A stretch of 44,692 bases of DNA, from assembly GCA_029862205.1 (NCBI GenBank), contig JAOTXT010000034.1:1-44692 (forward strand), written 5' to 3'. The notes beneath the pieces were generated by a model. It was not told the DNA's origin. It did not search any database and worked only from the letters and a program-made list of their open reading frames with translations. Positions within the stretch are counted from its first letter, which is position 1; every line of letters begins with the position of its first letter. Source of the stretch: Paracoccaceae bacterium. Its GTDB lineage: Bacteria > Pseudomonadota > Alphaproteobacteria > Rhodobacterales > Rhodobacteraceae. The translations under genes were made by a program, and so were the position numbers. Shown in pieces: positions 34,160 to 42,654 of this stretch.

Positions 34160-35529
34160 CAAACGCCCTCCATATCGGCTGCGGTGCGGGTTTCGCCGGT
34201 GACCGCTACGACGCGGCCGTGCCGGTGGTGCGGCACCTGAGCGAGCAGGACGACCCGCGCTATCTGATCTACGAATGCCTGGGCGAGCGGACCCTCGCGC
34301 TCGCACAGCTTGACCGGTCCCGCGATCCCGAGCGGGGCTATTCGCCGTTTCTTGGCCGCTATCTGGAGCTGGTGCTGAAGGACACGCTGGCCCATGGGGT
34401 GCGCATCGTTTCCAATCTGGGCGCCGCCAACCCGGTGGCGGGCGCCCGGCGGGTGCAGGCGCTGGCCCGCGAGCTGGGTCTGACCCCGCCGCGCGTTGCC
34501 GTCGTGCTGGGCGATGATCTGCGAGAGACCATCCAGGACGACACGCTTCGGACCTATCCCCGGCTCGACGGCGCGGCGCTGTTGGACCGCCAAATCACCG
34601 CCGCCAATGTCTATCTGGGCGCCGTTCCGGTCCGCGACGCGCTGGCGACCGGGGCCGATGTTGTGCTGGTCGGCCGCACCACCGACAGCGCCCTGGTGCT
34701 GGGGCCGCTCATGCACGAATTCGGCTGGGACGAGGACCAGCTCGACCACATGGCCGCCGGCACGATCTGCGGCCATCTGCTCGAATGCGGTGCTCAAATG
34801 ACCGGCGCATATTTCGCCGATCCAGGCTTCAAGGACGTGCCGGATCTGGCCCATGTGGGCTTTCCGGTGGCCGAGGCCGCGCCCGACGGCAGCTTCACGG
34901 TCTCGAAGCCCAGCGGCACCGGCGGGGTGGTCAGCCGGGCGACCGTGACCGAACAGGTGCTCTACGAGATGCACGACCCGGCCGCCTATCTGGTGCCCGA
35001 GGCGGCCTGCGACATCACCCAAATGACGCTGACCGAAACAGGGCCCGATCGGGTCACGGTCGAGGGCGTGCGCGGCCATGCCCGGCCAGAGATGCTCAAA
35101 GCCACGATCTGTGTCGAGAACGGCTGGATGGCCGAGGCCGAGCTTTCCTATTCCGGCCCGAACGCTCTGGCGCGTGCCGAGCTCGCCGGCCGCATCGTCG
35201 AGACCCGGCTGCGCGAACAGGGGCTGAACGCCCCCATCGCCATCGACCTGATCGGCGGCGGCGCGGGGCTGGACCGGGGGAACCTGGCCGAGACCCTGGG
35301 GCGCGGACTGCCGGCGGACGGCGATTACCGGGTGCGGCTCGCCATGATCCGCGACGACAAGGCGCAGGCGAACGTGCTGATCGAGGAATTGCAGGCGCTC
35401 TATTGCTCGGGCCCCGCGGGCGGGGGCGGGTTCCGCAGTTCGCTGACCGCCCAGCTTGCGACCGGCTCGATCCTGATCCCCCGCGCCGAGGTCGAGCCGA
35501 ATATCCGGGTCGAGGTCGTATCCCCATGA
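34156..35529 (+). CDS. AtuA-like (DUF1446) protein, large subunit
   Basis: A 457-residue cytosolic protein. The N-terminus (LHIGCGAGFAGDRYDAAVPVV), the LERTLALAQL-like region and the central ANVYLGAVPVRDALATGADVVLVGRTTDSALVLGPL block define AtuA/DUF1446. The family is linked to acyclic terpene and to other hydroxy-acid catabolism, and many members pair with a small AtuA-like protein, as here (ATGA overlap to the next gene). Its actual reaction is unknown; an acyl or hydroxy-acid hydratase-type role has been suggested for such pairs. Confidence 0.88.
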   Translation: MTNALHIGCGAGFAGDRYDAAVPVVRHLSEQDDPRYLIYECLGERTLALAQLDRSRDPERGYSPFLGRYLELVLKDTLAHGVRIVSNLGAANPVAGARRVQALARELGLTPPRVAVVLGDDLRETIQDDTLRTYPRLDGAALLDRQITAANVYLGAVPVRDALATGADVVLVGRTTDSALVLGPLMHEFGWDEDQLDHMAAGTICGHLLECGAQMTGAYFADPGFKDVPDLAHVGFPVAEAAPDGSFTVSKPSGTGGVVSRATVTEQVLYEMHDPAAYLVPEAACDITQMTLTETGPDRVTVEGVRGHARPEMLKATICVENGWMAEAELSYSGPNALARAELAGRIVETRLREQGLNAPIAIDLIGGGAGLDRGNLAETLGRGLPADGDYRVRLAMIRDDKAQANVLIEELQALYCSGPAGGGGFRSSLTAQLATGSILIPRAEVEPNIRVEVVSP

Positions 35530-35903
35530 TCGAGCGGCCGAACACGTTGCGCGTGCCGCTCCACGCCATCGCCCATGGACGCGCGGGCGACAAGGGCGAC
35601 ACGTCGAATATCTCGGTCATCGCCTACCGGGCGGAGGCCTGGCCATTGATCCGGGACGAGGTCACCGAGGCCCGCGTGCACCAGGTCTTCGCGCCGCTCG
35701 GAGCCACCAGCGTCAAACGCTATATGCTCGAGAACCTGCGCGCGCTCAACTTCGTCATCGAGGACACGCTGGGCGGCGGGGTGAACGCCTCGCTGGCGAT
35801 CGACCGCCACGGCAAGGCGCTGTCGTTCCGGCTGCTGGGCGCGATCGAGCTCAAGGTGATGCGGGACATGCTACCCGACGGGTCGCCGTATTTGAGCCAA
35901 TAA
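35526..35903 (+). CDS. AtuA-like small subunit (ferredoxin-fold-like domain)
   Basis: A 125-residue partner of the AtuA protein. The N-terminal VPLHAIAHGRAGDKGDTSNISVIAYR motif is the signature of the short AtuA-associated domain, which in other bacteria is the C-terminal part of one fused polypeptide. ATG 35526 overlaps the AtuA stop by four bases, showing stoichiometric coupling. It ends in a convergent intergenic region with paired REP-like hairpins. Function depends on the unknown AtuA reaction. Confidence 0.88.
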   Translation: MIERPNTLRVPLHAIAHGRAGDKGDTSNISVIAYRAEAWPLIRDEVTEARVHQVFAPLGATSVKRYMLENLRALNFVIEDTLGGGVNASLAIDRHGKALSFRLLGAIELKVMRDMLPDGSPYLSQ

Positions 35904-35910
35904 GACCAAT

Positions 35911-35978
35911 GTCCCGGCCTCGAGCCGGGACCTCGATGATTTCCGATGATCGTCGAGGCCCCGGATCAAGTCCGGGGC
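35911..35978. repeat. REP-like paired palindromes
   Basis: Two hairpins lie in the convergent gap: GTCCCGGC-CTCGA-GCCGGGAC (35911-35931) and GCCCCGGA-TCAAG-TCCGGGGC (35958-35978), joined by CCTCGA near 35931 and TCGAGG near 35953. The second resembles widely seen alphaproteobacterial extragenic palindromes. They may also terminate transcription from both sides. Confidence 0.75.
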
Positions 35979-35991
35979 AGCGGGCGTGGCT

Positions 35992-36948
35992 CTATCCCCC
36001 GAACACGAACTCCGGCGCCAACTGGCCTTCGAAATGGTCCAGGATGTTCCGGGCCGCCCGGTAGGCCATCCGCCGCACCGCCTCCTCGCTGAGCGCCGCG
36101 GAATGTGGCGTCAGCAGCGAGGGATTGTCCGCAAGCAGCGGGTTCCCCGGCTCGATCGGCTCGGCCGAGAAGACATCCGAGGCGAAACCGCCCAGATGAC
36201 CCGAAGCGGTCAGCTCGGCCAACGCCGCCTCGTCGACAATGCCGCCGCGCGCGCAGTTGACGACAAAGCTGCCGGGTTTCATCGAGGCCAACTCCGCGCG
36301 CCCGATGATCCCGCGCGTCAAGTCGGTCAGCGGCACATGCACGGTCAGGAAATCCGCCTGCGCCAGGCCCTCGGCCAGGCTGGGCGCCACGGCAAACCCG
36401 TCGCAGGCCGTGCCCGGTTCCAGCAGCAGGTCGTGCAGCAGCACCTCCATGCCGAACGCCCGGCACAAGGGCGCGACCAGCTTGCCGATCCGGCCATAGC
36501 CCAGCACCAGCACGCGCTTGTCCGCGACATCGACCACGCGAGTCTGCATCCGCCGCGAATAATCCTGGCGCACGGCCCGGTCCATGTGGCCCAGGTTCTT
36601 CGCCAGTCCCAGGATGAACATCAGCGTGTGCTCGGCGACCGAGCGGGCATTGGCGTCCGCCGCGACCGCGAGCGTGACGCCGCGTGCGCGCGCCTCCGCC
36701 TGGTCGATGTTGTCGCATCCGACCCCGTGTTTCGCGATGACGCGAAGCTTCGGCGCTGCCTCGATCATCCCGCTCGGCACCCGGGCGATGCGCACCAGGA
36801 TCGCCTCGATCCCGGCCAGGGCGTCGGCCATCCCGGCATCGTCCAGGGTCCACCCTTCGATCACCGCGCAGCCACCGGCTTCCAGCGTCTCGGCGGCAAT
36901 CGGATGGACCGGCTCGGTCAGCAGGACCTTCCGTCGTTCAGTGGACAT
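35992..36948 (-). CDS. D-2-hydroxyacid dehydrogenase (PGDH-like)
   Basis: A 318-residue NAD-dependent dehydrogenase of the D-isomer-specific family. It has IAKHGVGCDNID in the substrate domain, the NAD motif VLVLGYGRIGKLVA near residue 150, and catalytic Arg (NCARGGIVDEAAL), Glu (DVFSAEP) and His (LTPHSAALS). No ACT domain is present, so it is not the regulated biosynthetic SerA type. ATG 36948 overlaps the RraA-like stop by 11 bases; TTG 36963 is a poorer start. As the last gene of the minus-strand unit it could reduce or oxidise the 2-oxo product of the aldolase step. Confidence 0.93.
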   Translation of the reverse strand: MSTERRKVLLTEPVHPIAAETLEAGGCAVIEGWTLDDAGMADALAGIEAILVRIARVPSGMIEAAPKLRVIAKHGVGCDNIDQAEARARGVTLAVAADANARSVAEHTLMFILGLAKNLGHMDRAVRQDYSRRMQTRVVDVADKRVLVLGYGRIGKLVAPLCRAFGMEVLLHDLLLEPGTACDGFAVAPSLAEGLAQADFLTVHVPLTDLTRGIIGRAELASMKPGSFVVNCARGGIVDEAALAELTASGHLGGFASDVFSAEPIEPGNPLLADNPSLLTPHSAALSEEAVRRMAYRAARNILDHFEGQLAPEFVFGG

Positions 36949-37636
36949 CTTGCGCCTTGCCAATCGCCGCCTTCAGCTTTTCGATGTCGAAATCCGGTGC
37001 ACGCGCCGCCCCCAGGATCACTGCCTCGCGCCGGGCGATGCGCTCGACCGCTTCCGGGATGGCGGCGACCGCGTTAGCGGGGATCACCACCGCGCCGTGG
37101 CAATCGGCATGAATGACGTCATCGTGCTGGACCTCCATCCCGTGCACCGTGACCGGTTCTCCGAACCCCGCCGGGCGCACATAGGCATGGCTGGGGGCCA
37201 GCATCCCGCCCAGCACCTGGAAGCCGGGCGCGCTGTCCGCCACGTCGCGGTAGGAGCCGTTCGTCACGACGCCCAGCGCACCGAGGCCCTTGTGAACGGC
37301 GGTGTGCACCTCGCCCCAGAAGGCGCCGGTGCCCGGGACCGGGTCGATATCCTCGATCACCATCACCTTCGGCATCTCGCCGGAGGCGGCATATTCGTAA
37401 TAGGCGACCCGGTCGGGCAACGACCCCTTGCCCTCCATGTCCGGCTCGGCGGCACGGATCTGAACGGTGCGGGCCAGCCCGACGATGGGAGCCATTTCGG
37501 GATAGAGGCACGAGAACGGCGCCTTGGTGAAGCCGTGACCCCGGCGCTCGGGGCAAACCACTTCCAGCGCGTTGCAGATGGTCGGCGTGTCCCAGCGCGC
37601 CAACGCCGCCAGGGCTTGCGTCGTGATCCCGGTCAT
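36938..37636 (-). CDS. RraA-family protein (HMG/CHA-type aldolase-like)
   Basis: A 232-residue protein of the RraA fold, which includes 4-hydroxy-4-methyl-2-oxoglutarate and 4-carboxy-4-hydroxy-2-oxoadipate aldolases. The catalytic-region signature is present as LGVVTNGSYRDV (Arg-Asp pair), and the C-terminal HADCHGAVVIPANAV fits the DxxG metal-binding pattern. An aldolase or oxaloacetate decarboxylase activity is more likely than RNase E regulation given its catabolic neighbours. The ATG overlaps the aldolase stop by four bases and the next start by 11. Confidence 0.9.
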   Translation of the reverse strand: MTGITTQALAALARWDTPTICNALEVVCPERRGHGFTKAPFSCLYPEMAPIVGLARTVQIRAAEPDMEGKGSLPDRVAYYEYAASGEMPKVMVIEDIDPVPGTGAFWGEVHTAVHKGLGALGVVTNGSYRDVADSAPGFQVLGGMLAPSHAYVRPAGFGEPVTVHGMEVQHDDVIHADCHGAVVIPANAVAAIPEAVERIARREAVILGAARAPDFDIEKLKAAIGKAQDVH

Positions 37637-38403
37637 CGCCCCTCCTCCGGCAGTTCGTGCAGATCGGCGGCCACTTGGCGCGCGCCAGCCAGCATGAAGG
37701 CGTGCTCGGAGGCGATGAAGAACATGGTGACGCCGATGGCGCTCAGCTCACGCGCGCTCGCCGTGTTGGGGGCGAAGGTCACATAGGCCGCGCCTTTTGC
37801 ATTGGCCGCCGCGCCCACCCTGCGCATGGCGTCCTTGAGGTCCGGCGAATTCATGTCGGTTGCCCCGTAGCAGACCGAGAGGTCAGCCGGGCCGATAAAG
37901 ACCCCGTCGATCCCTTCGGTTCCGGCAATGGCATCGATCGCCGCCACCCCCTCGGGTTCCTCGATCTGGGCGATGACCACGGTATCTTCCGTCAACTTCA
38001 GCACCTCCGCCATCGGCTTGCTGGCGAACCCGGCCCAGCGGGTCGAGCCGGCGAAGCCGCGTCCCCCGTGGCCGAACCGGCTCCAGCGGGCCACGTTGGC
38101 CGCCTTCTCGGCGGAATCCACGTGGGGCACCACGACGCCCGTGGCGCCGCTGTCGAGGGCTTTCAGGATCTCATCCGGCGTGCCCGCCGGCACCCGGACC
38201 AACGTTGGGAAGTCGAGCGCCCGGGCGACCGCCAGGCAGGCATCGAGCCGCCCCCGGTCGAAGGGCGCGTGCTCGGCATCCAGCGCAATGAAATCGAGCC
38301 CGGACATCGCCAGCACCTCGACCATCTCGTGCGCCGGGGTCTTGACGAAGGTACCGGCCAGGATGTCGCCGCGGCGCATCCGCGCGCGCAAGGTCTCGGT
38401 CAT
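37633..38403 (-). CDS. HpcH/HpaI-family class II aldolase
   Basis: A 256-residue metal-dependent aldolase that splits 4-hydroxy-2-oxo acids or 2-keto-3-deoxy sugar acids to pyruvate and an aldehyde. Visible features are [25 protein letters not shown], metal-ligating Glu in [12 protein letters not shown] and Asp in [13 protein letters not shown], with a catalytic Arg in the DRG... region. GGAGGAG precedes the ATG. It heads a three-gene minus-strand unit and is divergent from the HisD-like gene, 115 bases apart. Fits as the step after the IlvD/Edd dehydratase. Confidence 0.93.
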   Translation of the reverse strand: MTETLRARMRRGDILAGTFVKTPAHEMVEVLAMSGLDFIALDAEHAPFDRGRLDACLAVARALDFPTLVRVPAGTPDEILKALDSGATGVVVPHVDSAEKAANVARWSRFGHGGRGFAGSTRWAGFASKPMAEVLKLTEDTVVIAQIEEPEGVAAIDAIAGTEGIDGVFIGPADLSVCYGATDMNSPDLKDAMRRVGAAANAKGAAYVTFAPNTASARELSAIGVTMFFIASEHAFMLAGARQVAADLHELPEEGR

Positions 38404-38518
38404 GTCGTTCTCCTCCCCCAGTTCGTTCGCCGGTTCGTTTGCATTCGCTTTGCGTTTTTGCTCTGGTCAGCGGGTCAGCAGCAAGGGGCGAGCCTCGTCA
38501 ATCAGGGGAGCGGGCGCA
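38404..38518. promoter_or_regulatory. Divergent promoter region of aldolase and HisD-like units
   Basis: A 115-base region between divergent units with repeated GTTCG/TTGCG phrases (GTTCGTTCGCC, GTTCGTTTGC, TTCGCTTTGCG). They might be regulator half-sites; no consensus -35/-10 pair is clear. Confidence 0.35.
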
Positions 38519-39826
38519 ATGATCACCTATCTGAAACGGGGCAAGCCCGACGCCGCCAAGGCCGAGGACGATGCCAAGGTCCGAAAGACCGTCGAGCGGA
38601 CACTGGCCCAGATTGAGGCCGAGGGCGACGCGGCCGTGCGCGCGCTCTCCGAGCAGTTCGACGGCTATACGCCGGAGCGCTTCCGCCTGAGCGAGGCCGA
38701 GATCGCCGATTTGATCGCCCAAGTGCCTAAGCGCGACATCGAGGATATCAAATTCGCCCAAACTCAGATCCGGGCGTTCGCCGAGGCGCAGAAGGCCTCG
38801 ATGACGGATATCGAGGTTGAGACCTTGCCGGGCGTGATCCTGGGCCACAGAAACCTGCCGGTGCAGTCGGTCGGCTGCTACGTGCCGGGCGGCAAGTTCC
38901 CCATGGTCGCCTCGGCCCATATGTCGGTCCTGACCGCCGCGGTGGCGGGCGTGCCCAGGATCGCCGCGGCAACACCGCCCTTCAAGGGCAAACCCAATCC
39001 AGGCGTCATCGCGGCGATGCATATGGGCGGCGCCCACGAGATCTACGTGCTGGGCGGCATCCAGGCGGTCGGTGCCCTCGCGCTCGGGACCGCGACCATC
39101 GAACCCGTCCACATGCTGGTCGGCCCCGGCAATGCCTTCGTGGCGGAAGCCAAGCGTCAACTCTTCGGCCGGGTCGGGATCGACTTGCTTGCAGGCCCGA
39201 CCGAGACCATGGTGATCGCTGATGAGACCGTGGACGCCGAGATGTGCGCGACCGATCTCTTGGGCCAGGCCGAGCACGGCTACAATTCGCCCGCCGTGCT
39301 GGTGACGAACTCCCGGAAGCTGGCCGACGGGACCCTGGCCGAGATCGACCGCATCCTGGCGATCCTGCCGACCGCCGAGACCGCCAGCGCGTCCTGGCGC
39401 GACTATGGCGAAGTGGTCCTGTGCGACAGCTACGACGAGATGCTGGCGGCCGCAAACGACATCGCGTCCGAGCATGTCCAGGTCATGACCGACCGCGACG
39501 ACTGGTTCCTGGAGCATATGACCGCTTACGGGGCGCTGTTCTTGGGCCCCCGGACCAATGTGGCCAACGGCGACAAGGTGATCGGCACCAACCACACCTT
39601 GCCGACGCGCCGGGCCGGGCGCTATACGGGAGGGCTCTGGGTCGGTAAGTTCCTGAAAACCCACAGCTATCAGAAGGTGCTGACAGACGAGGCCGCGGCC
39701 GAGATCGGCGCCTATTGCTCGCGGCTCTGCATGTTGGAGGGTTTCGTCGGCCATGCGGAGCAGGCCAATCTGCGCGTGCGCCGCTATGGCGGGCGGAATG
39801 TTCCTTACGGGGAGGCGGCGGAGTGA
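38519..39826 (+). CDS. Histidinol dehydrogenase-like oxidoreductase
   Basis: A 435-residue zinc and NAD-dependent alcohol-to-acid dehydrogenase fold. HisD motifs remain: [52 protein letters not shown] (zinc Gln and His), [14 protein letters not shown] (zinc Asp) and [16 protein letters not shown] (zinc His). It is not with histidine genes hisBHA and diverges in the loops, resembling paralogues such as sulfopropanediol 3-dehydrogenase (HpsN). An open frame begins at 37928 but ATG 38519, behind GGGGAG, gives the family length. It is coupled to the following SDR by GTGA overlap. Confidence 0.9.
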   Translation: MITYLKRGKPDAAKAEDDAKVRKTVERTLAQIEAEGDAAVRALSEQFDGYTPERFRLSEAEIADLIAQVPKRDIEDIKFAQTQIRAFAEAQKASMTDIEVETLPGVILGHRNLPVQSVGCYVPGGKFPMVASAHMSVLTAAVAGVPRIAAATPPFKGKPNPGVIAAMHMGGAHEIYVLGGIQAVGALALGTATIEPVHMLVGPGNAFVAEAKRQLFGRVGIDLLAGPTETMVIADETVDAEMCATDLLGQAEHGYNSPAVLVTNSRKLADGTLAEIDRILAILPTAETASASWRDYGEVVLCDSYDEMLAAANDIASEHVQVMTDRDDWFLEHMTAYGALFLGPRTNVANGDKVIGTNHTLPTRRAGRYTGGLWVGKFLKTHSYQKVLTDEAAAEIGAYCSRLCMLEGFVGHAEQANLRVRRYGGRNVPYGEAAE

Positions 39827-40590
39827 GCGCGCTGCCGAAGACCCCGTCTTTCCGGCTGGACGGCAAGCGGGCGCTGATCGCCGGCGCCTCGTCCGGAATC
39901 GGGCTCGGCTGCGCCGCTGCGCTCGCCGAGGCCGGTGCCCATGTGGTGATGGCGGCGCGCCGCGAGGCGCCGCTGCACGAGGCGGTGGCGGCCGTGGCGC
40001 AGGCGGGCGGCAGCGCCGAGGCGCTGATCCTCGACATCGCAGACGTGGCTGCAACGGGCGCGGCGGTGGCCCAACACGGCCCCTTCGACATTCTGGTCAA
40101 CAGCGCCGGCCTGGCGCGGCATAGTCCTGCCGCGGAGACAACGCCCGAGGACTATGACGCGGTCATGGGGGTCAACCTGCGCGGCGCCTATTTCCTGGCC
40201 CAAGCGGTGGCAAAGGGGCTGCTCGCGGCCGCGCGGCCCGGCTCGATCATCACCATCTCGTCCCAGATGGGCCTGGTCGGCGGCATCGACCGGGCGGTCT
40301 ATTGCGCGTCGAAGCATGGCCTCGAAGGCATGACCAAGGCGATGGCGATCGAATGGGGGCCGAAAGGCATCCGGGTCAACACCATCTGCCCAACCTTCAT
40401 CCGCACGCCACTGGCCGCCGTGACGCTGGAGAACCCGGAGCGGCTGGCCTGGGTGACCTCGAAGATCCAGCTCGGCCGGGTCGGCGAGATCGAGGACATC
40501 ATGGGCGCCGTCGTCTACCTCGCCTCGGACGCCTCGGCGCTCGTCACCGGCACCGGGCTGGTGGTCGATGGCGGCTGGACGGCGGATTAA
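39823..40590 (+). CDS. Short-chain dehydrogenase/reductase (FabG-like)
   Basis: A 255-residue classical SDR. The cofactor motif is GASSGIGLG near residue 19, the catalytic Ser is in ITISSQMG, and Tyr-Lys in [17 protein letters not shown] is the usual end. The Arg after the first strand (AARREAP) favours NADP over NAD. The GTG start overlaps the HisD-like stop by four bases, so it probably acts on the same substrate or its product, for instance opposite-enantiomer oxidation. An upstream frame from 39715 is ruled out by GGAGG seven bases before GTG 39823. Confidence 0.92.
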   Translation: MSALPKTPSFRLDGKRALIAGASSGIGLGCAAALAEAGAHVVMAARREAPLHEAVAAVAQAGGSAEALILDIADVAATGAAVAQHGPFDILVNSAGLARHSPAAETTPEDYDAVMGVNLRGAYFLAQAVAKGLLAAARPGSIITISSQMGLVGGIDRAVYCASKHGLEGMTKAMAIEWGPKGIRVNTICPTFIRTPLAAVTLENPERLAWVTSKIQLGRVGEIEDIMGAVVYLASDASALVTGTGLVVDGGWTAD

Positions 40591-41034
40591 TTACTCGGCA
40601 GCGATCGCCTTGCCGGTCAGCTTGTCCAACGCCCCGGCGGCCTTCATCAGCGCCGGGCTCGACGCGCCGTGATCGGCGGCGACCGCGTCCATCTTGCGGT
40701 AGAAGACCCGGGTCTTGCCGTCCTCGCCCCGGTAGACCTGCACCTTCAGCGGCAGGTCCAGCCCCATGGTCGGCGCCGACTGCATCATGGGCGTGCCGAG
40801 CTTCGGATTGCCGAAGATCAGCAGCTGGTTCGGCGCCAGATCCTGACCCACATTGGCCGCCCCCGCCGCATGGTCGATTCGGGCGAAAACCGTGGCCCCG
40901 GCCCCCTCGACGGCGGCCTGCAGCCGGTCCATCGTCGTCGCCACATCATGCGGGCTGACCTTCGAGACAAAGGTCTGGGCGCCTGCCACGGCAGGAACCA
41001 GCACCAATGTGAGAACAAAGATGAAAGCGCGCAT
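40591..41034 (-). CDS. DUF302-domain exported protein
   Basis: A 147-residue protein with a signal peptide (RAFIFVLTLVLVPAVAGA, cleavage near AGA-QT) followed by a DUF302 domain: SPHDVATTMDRLQAAVEGAGATVFARIDHAAGA and LLIFGNPKLGTPMMQSAPTMGLDLPLKVQVYR. The domain is common in envelope or thiol- and metal-related proteins, with no established reaction. The conserved Met-rich loop might bind copper or a radical; inference. Convergent with the SDR and divergent from hisF. Stop and SDR stop abut without overlap. Confidence 0.9.
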   Translation of the reverse strand: MRAFIFVLTLVLVPAVAGAQTFVSKVSPHDVATTMDRLQAAVEGAGATVFARIDHAAGAANVGQDLAPNQLLIFGNPKLGTPMMQSAPTMGLDLPLKVQVYRGEDGKTRVFYRKMDAVAADHGASSPALMKAAGALDKLTGKAIAAE

Positions 41035-41136
41035 CGAATTTCCTCCTGGTCATCTGTTCCGGCGGAAACGTTCCGCCTTGTTCTAGGCTCCCGCGCAGCT
41101 TACTAGGTCCACCAGCAAGCCGGAAGAGCCGATCCC

Positions 41137-41901
41137 ATGCTAAAGACCCGCATCATCCCCTGCCTCGACGTGAAAGACGGGCGCGTGGTCAAGGGCGTCA
41201 ACTTCGTCGACCTGATCGATGCGGGCGACCCGGTGGAGCAGGCGAAGGTCTATGACGCGGCCGGGGCCGACGAGCTTTGCTTTCTCGACATCACCGCCAG
41301 CCACGAGAACCGGGGCACGATCCTGGACGTGGCGCGCCGCACCGCCGAGCAATGTTTCATGCCGCTGACCATCGGCGGCGGGGTGCGGACGCTCGAGGAT
41401 ATCCGCAACCTGCTGCTGGCGGGCGCCGACAAGGTCTCGATCAACACGGCCGCCGTGAAGGATCCGGATTTCGTCGCCCGGGCGGCCGAGAAATTCGGCT
41501 CGCAATGCATTGTGGCCGCGATCGACGCTAAGTCAGGGGGCGCGACGCCCTCGGGCTTCGAGATATTCACCCATGGGGGCCGCCGGGCGACCGGGATCGA
41601 CGCGGTGGATTTCGCGCGCCTGGTCGAGGCCAAGGGCGCGGGCGAGATCCTGCTGACTTCGATGGACCGGGACGGCACCCGCGCGGGGTTCAATTTGGCC
41701 CTCACCCGGGCGATCGCCGACGCAGTCTCGATCCCGGTCATCGCGTCCGGCGGGGTCGGCACGCTGGACCACCTGGTCGAAGGGGTCACGCAAGGCCATG
41801 CCTCCGCCGTGCTTGCCGCGTCGATCTTCCATTTCGGCGAGCACACCATCGCCGAGGCCAAGCGGCATATGGCAAAGGCCGGCGTGGCGGTCAGGCTATG
41901 A
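41137..41901 (+). CDS. hisF: Imidazole glycerol phosphate synthase cyclase subunit
   Basis: Cyclase half of IGP synthase: it joins ammonia from HisH to PRFAR to give imidazole-glycerol phosphate and AICAR. The 254-residue (beta-alpha)8 barrel has catalytic Asp11 ([13 protein letters not shown]) and Asp130 (VAAIDAKSG), and phosphate-binding IGGGVR and SGGVGT loops. The stop overlaps hisE by four bases. hisH, hisA and hisB, often upstream in alphaproteobacteria, are absent here, so this is a short isolated unit. Confidence 0.98.
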   Translation: MLKTRIIPCLDVKDGRVVKGVNFVDLIDAGDPVEQAKVYDAAGADELCFLDITASHENRGTILDVARRTAEQCFMPLTIGGGVRTLEDIRNLLLAGADKVSINTAAVKDPDFVARAAEKFGSQCIVAAIDAKSGGATPSGFEIFTHGGRRATGIDAVDFARLVEAKGAGEILLTSMDRDGTRAGFNLALTRAIADAVSIPVIASGGVGTLDHLVEGVTQGHASAVLAASIFHFGEHTIAEAKRHMAKAGVAVRL

Positions 41902-42224
41902 GCGATATCCTCCACCGCCTGGCCGCGACCATCGCGGCCCGCCGGGGCAACGACCCGGCCACGTCGCACACGGCGGCGATGCTGGCCAAGGGCCCGGCCA
42001 AATGCGCCGGGAAATTCGGCGAGGAGGCGGTCGAGGCCATCATCGAGGCGGTGCGTCTAAACGATGTCGGCGGCGACCGGGCCGCCCTGACCCGCGAGGC
42101 GGCGGACGTGCTCTACCACTTGATGGTGATGCTGGAAGCCTCCGGCGTGACGCTGGAGGATGTGCTGGCCGAGCTCGAACGCCGCGAGGGCACCTCCGGC
42201 ATCGCGGAGAAGGCGTCGCGATAG
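41898..42224 (+). CDS. hisE: Phosphoribosyl-ATP pyrophosphatase
   Basis: Second histidine biosynthesis step, hydrolysing PR-ATP to PR-AMP and pyrophosphate. The 108-residue all-alpha protein has the MazG-like metal motif [15 protein letters not shown] and [10 protein letters not shown]. It is a stand-alone enzyme, as usual in alphaproteobacteria, unlike the HisIE fusion of enterics. The ATGA overlap with hisF indicates co-translation. A terminator-like hairpin follows at 42363. Confidence 0.97.
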   Translation: MSDILHRLAATIAARRGNDPATSHTAAMLAKGPAKCAGKFGEEAVEAIIEAVRLNDVGGDRAALTREAADVLYHLMVMLEASGVTLEDVLAELERREGTSGIAEKASR

Positions 42225-42362
42225 GTCGGGCGAAAAGGTCGGCGCCGCGGGACATTCCAGACATTCACACTGCCCGCTGCAAAGGTCGTCTTCTGTCCCA
42301 TTCCGGAATTTCCGCATTGCCCTCATAGAGCGTTCGCCGGGCAGGCATCTGCCGGAATGAAA

Positions 42363-42396
42363 CCGCCCGGCACGCATAGTCGGGCGGATTGTTGTC
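42363..42396 (+). terminator. Terminator after hisE
   Basis: CCGCCCG (42363-42369) pairs with CGGGCGG (42381-42387) across an 11-base loop and is followed by ATTGTTGT. It lies 140 bases after hisE, with no gene between. Confidence 0.5.
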
Positions 42397-42510
42397 TGAG
42401 TGCCCGCGATGGCATTGGTAGCAATCCGCAACCCGTTACAATCCGGTCATATTTTCGCACTACCGCAGGTTGTAAAAGCGTCAATTCACACTACGTTGGG
42501 AGCGATTTAT

Positions 42511-42654
42511 ATGCAGTCACGATTTTTTCCGAAAACCGTTCGCGAACTCCCTGAACAATGCGCTGCCTTCGCACGGGCAACGAACGCGGCGGAGAACCCG
42601 GCCATGGTGATTTCGCGGATGAAACGGGCTGCGATACGGAGGGCGTTCGTGTGA
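42511..42654 (+). CDS. Candidate 47-residue basic protein coupled to the FemAB-like gene
   Basis: ATG 42511 follows GGGAG by eight bases. The product is hydrophilic and basic at its end (ISRMKRAAIRRAFV), without a membrane segment or known motif. Its TGA overlaps the GTG of the next gene (GTGA), the pattern of translational coupling seen throughout this window, which is the main evidence that it is real. Confidence 0.45.
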   Translation: MQSRFFPKTVRELPEQCAAFARATNAAENPAMVISRMKRAAIRRAFV

